A DNA stretch of 64,000 nucleotides. It comes from Streptosporangiaceae bacterium NEAU-GS5. GTDB taxonomy: Bacteria > Actinomycetota > Actinomycetes > Streptosporangiales > Streptosporangiaceae. The stretch covers positions 124,001-188,000 of the forward strand of contig JAGFNW010000011.1 in NCBI GenBank assembly GCA_017592665.1, given 5' to 3'. The translations under genes were made by a program, and so were the position numbers. Below, piece after piece: positions 63,680-64,000 of the stretch; positions within the stretch are counted from its first letter, which is position 1, and each line of letters starts with the position of its first letter. The notes under the pieces were generated by a model. The model was given only the letters and a program-made list of their open reading frames with translations, made no database searches and was not told the origin of the DNA.

Positions 63680-64000
63680 TCATGGGACTTTCGGATCTTC
63701 GCGATTCCTTGGGCGTAGCGCGGACACATCGGGCGGTAGCGGCGGTATTCCCGCCGCAAGACACATCAGATCGCACCACGCGGCCACATGTGCGGAAAGG
63801 TCTTCTTCCAGTGGCGACCAGGAGGCGCGAAGCTCCAACTCGGTGGTGACCGGATCGGCCCCCTTGTTGCCGAAGCCTTCGGACACGGCCCTGGTCACCG
63901 TGCCGCCCGCGGCGGCGTAGGACGCGCCGTGCGCGTCGAGCGCCTCGGTGAGCCAGCTCCAGGCGACGGGGCCGAGCAGCGGGTCGGTGGTGATCTCCGG
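63680..64000 (-). CDS. DUF3000 family protein (cut by window end)
   Basis: The visible 106 C-terminal residues begin PEITTDPLLGPVAWSWLTEAL at the window edge and include GGTVTRAVSEGFG, TELELRASWSP and WCDLMCLAAGIPPLPPDV. They match the actinobacterial DUF3000 family. The frame is open to base 64000, so the start lies outside. The function is unknown. It directly precedes rnd with a 4-base gap, an arrangement kept in Streptomyces and Mycobacterium (from memory). Confidence 0.9.
   Translation of the reverse strand, partial: PEITTDPLLGPVAWSWLTEALDAHGASYAAAGGTVTRAVSEGFGNKGADPVTTELELRASWSPLEEDLSAHVAAWCDLMCLAAGIPPLPPDVSALRPRNREDPKVP

Overview
The window is high-GC actinobacterial chromosome, most likely from a mycelial, Streptomyces-like actinomycete of the Streptosporangiales type. 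This is inferred from the gene set: SepH, DUF3000, DUF3071, DUF3159, DUF3710, DUF4193 and DUF4235 proteins, an F420-type luciferase-like oxidoreductase, a GlcP-type glucose permease, a CutRS-type two-component system, and frequent GTG and apparently leaderless starts. No rRNA, tRNA, CRISPR array, insertion sequence or prophage gene was seen.

1-29 kb is a conserved actinobacterial backbone. It runs sepH, a sugar-lactone oxidase, an MFS exporter, a lytic transglycosylase, hemH, an S9 peptidase, an inositol monophosphatase, a two-component pair, DUF4193, an unrecognised membrane protein, otsA, DUF4235, valS, an AI-2E-family exporter, dut, DUF3710, an OB-fold protein and DUF3159. It then continues with two TrkA potassium-channel regulators, an APC permease and a TRAM-domain RNA methyltransferase. 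From memory, the same order occurs around dut-trkA-dxs-rnd in Mycobacterium and Streptomyces. A LacI regulator plus a secreted CBM2/Fn3 esterase (21.3-24.3 kb) is an insertion into it.

29-49 kb is mostly accessory. It holds a membrane-anchored GH18-like protein that has lost the catalytic Glu, a luciferase-like oxidoreductase, the Hen1-Pnkp RNA repair pair, a glucose permease, a nested palindromic repeat, DUF1707 and PadR genes, and a structured 335-bp intergenic region. After these come a membrane metal-dependent hydrolase, aconitase with a large upstream operator, a TauE exporter, a monosaccharide ABC transporter with its ROK repressor, and two tandem secreted zinc peptidases.

49-64 kb starts with dxs, then LysE and DedA membrane proteins, a beta-oxidation pair (fadB/fadA) and a six-gene LacI-controlled catabolic cluster (55.7-61.4 kb). 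The cluster has two TIM-barrel isomerases, a phosphodiesterase, a DUF993 protein and a Gfo/Idh oxidoreductase, bracketed by matching LacI operators. An ArsR/VOC pair follows, and the window ends with the backbone genes rnd and DUF3000 (cut by the window edge).

The most interesting candidates for a new system are the six-gene cluster with no recognised substrate, the pseudo-chitinase, the nested palindromes at 36.35-36.47 kb and the hairpin region at 38.0 kb.
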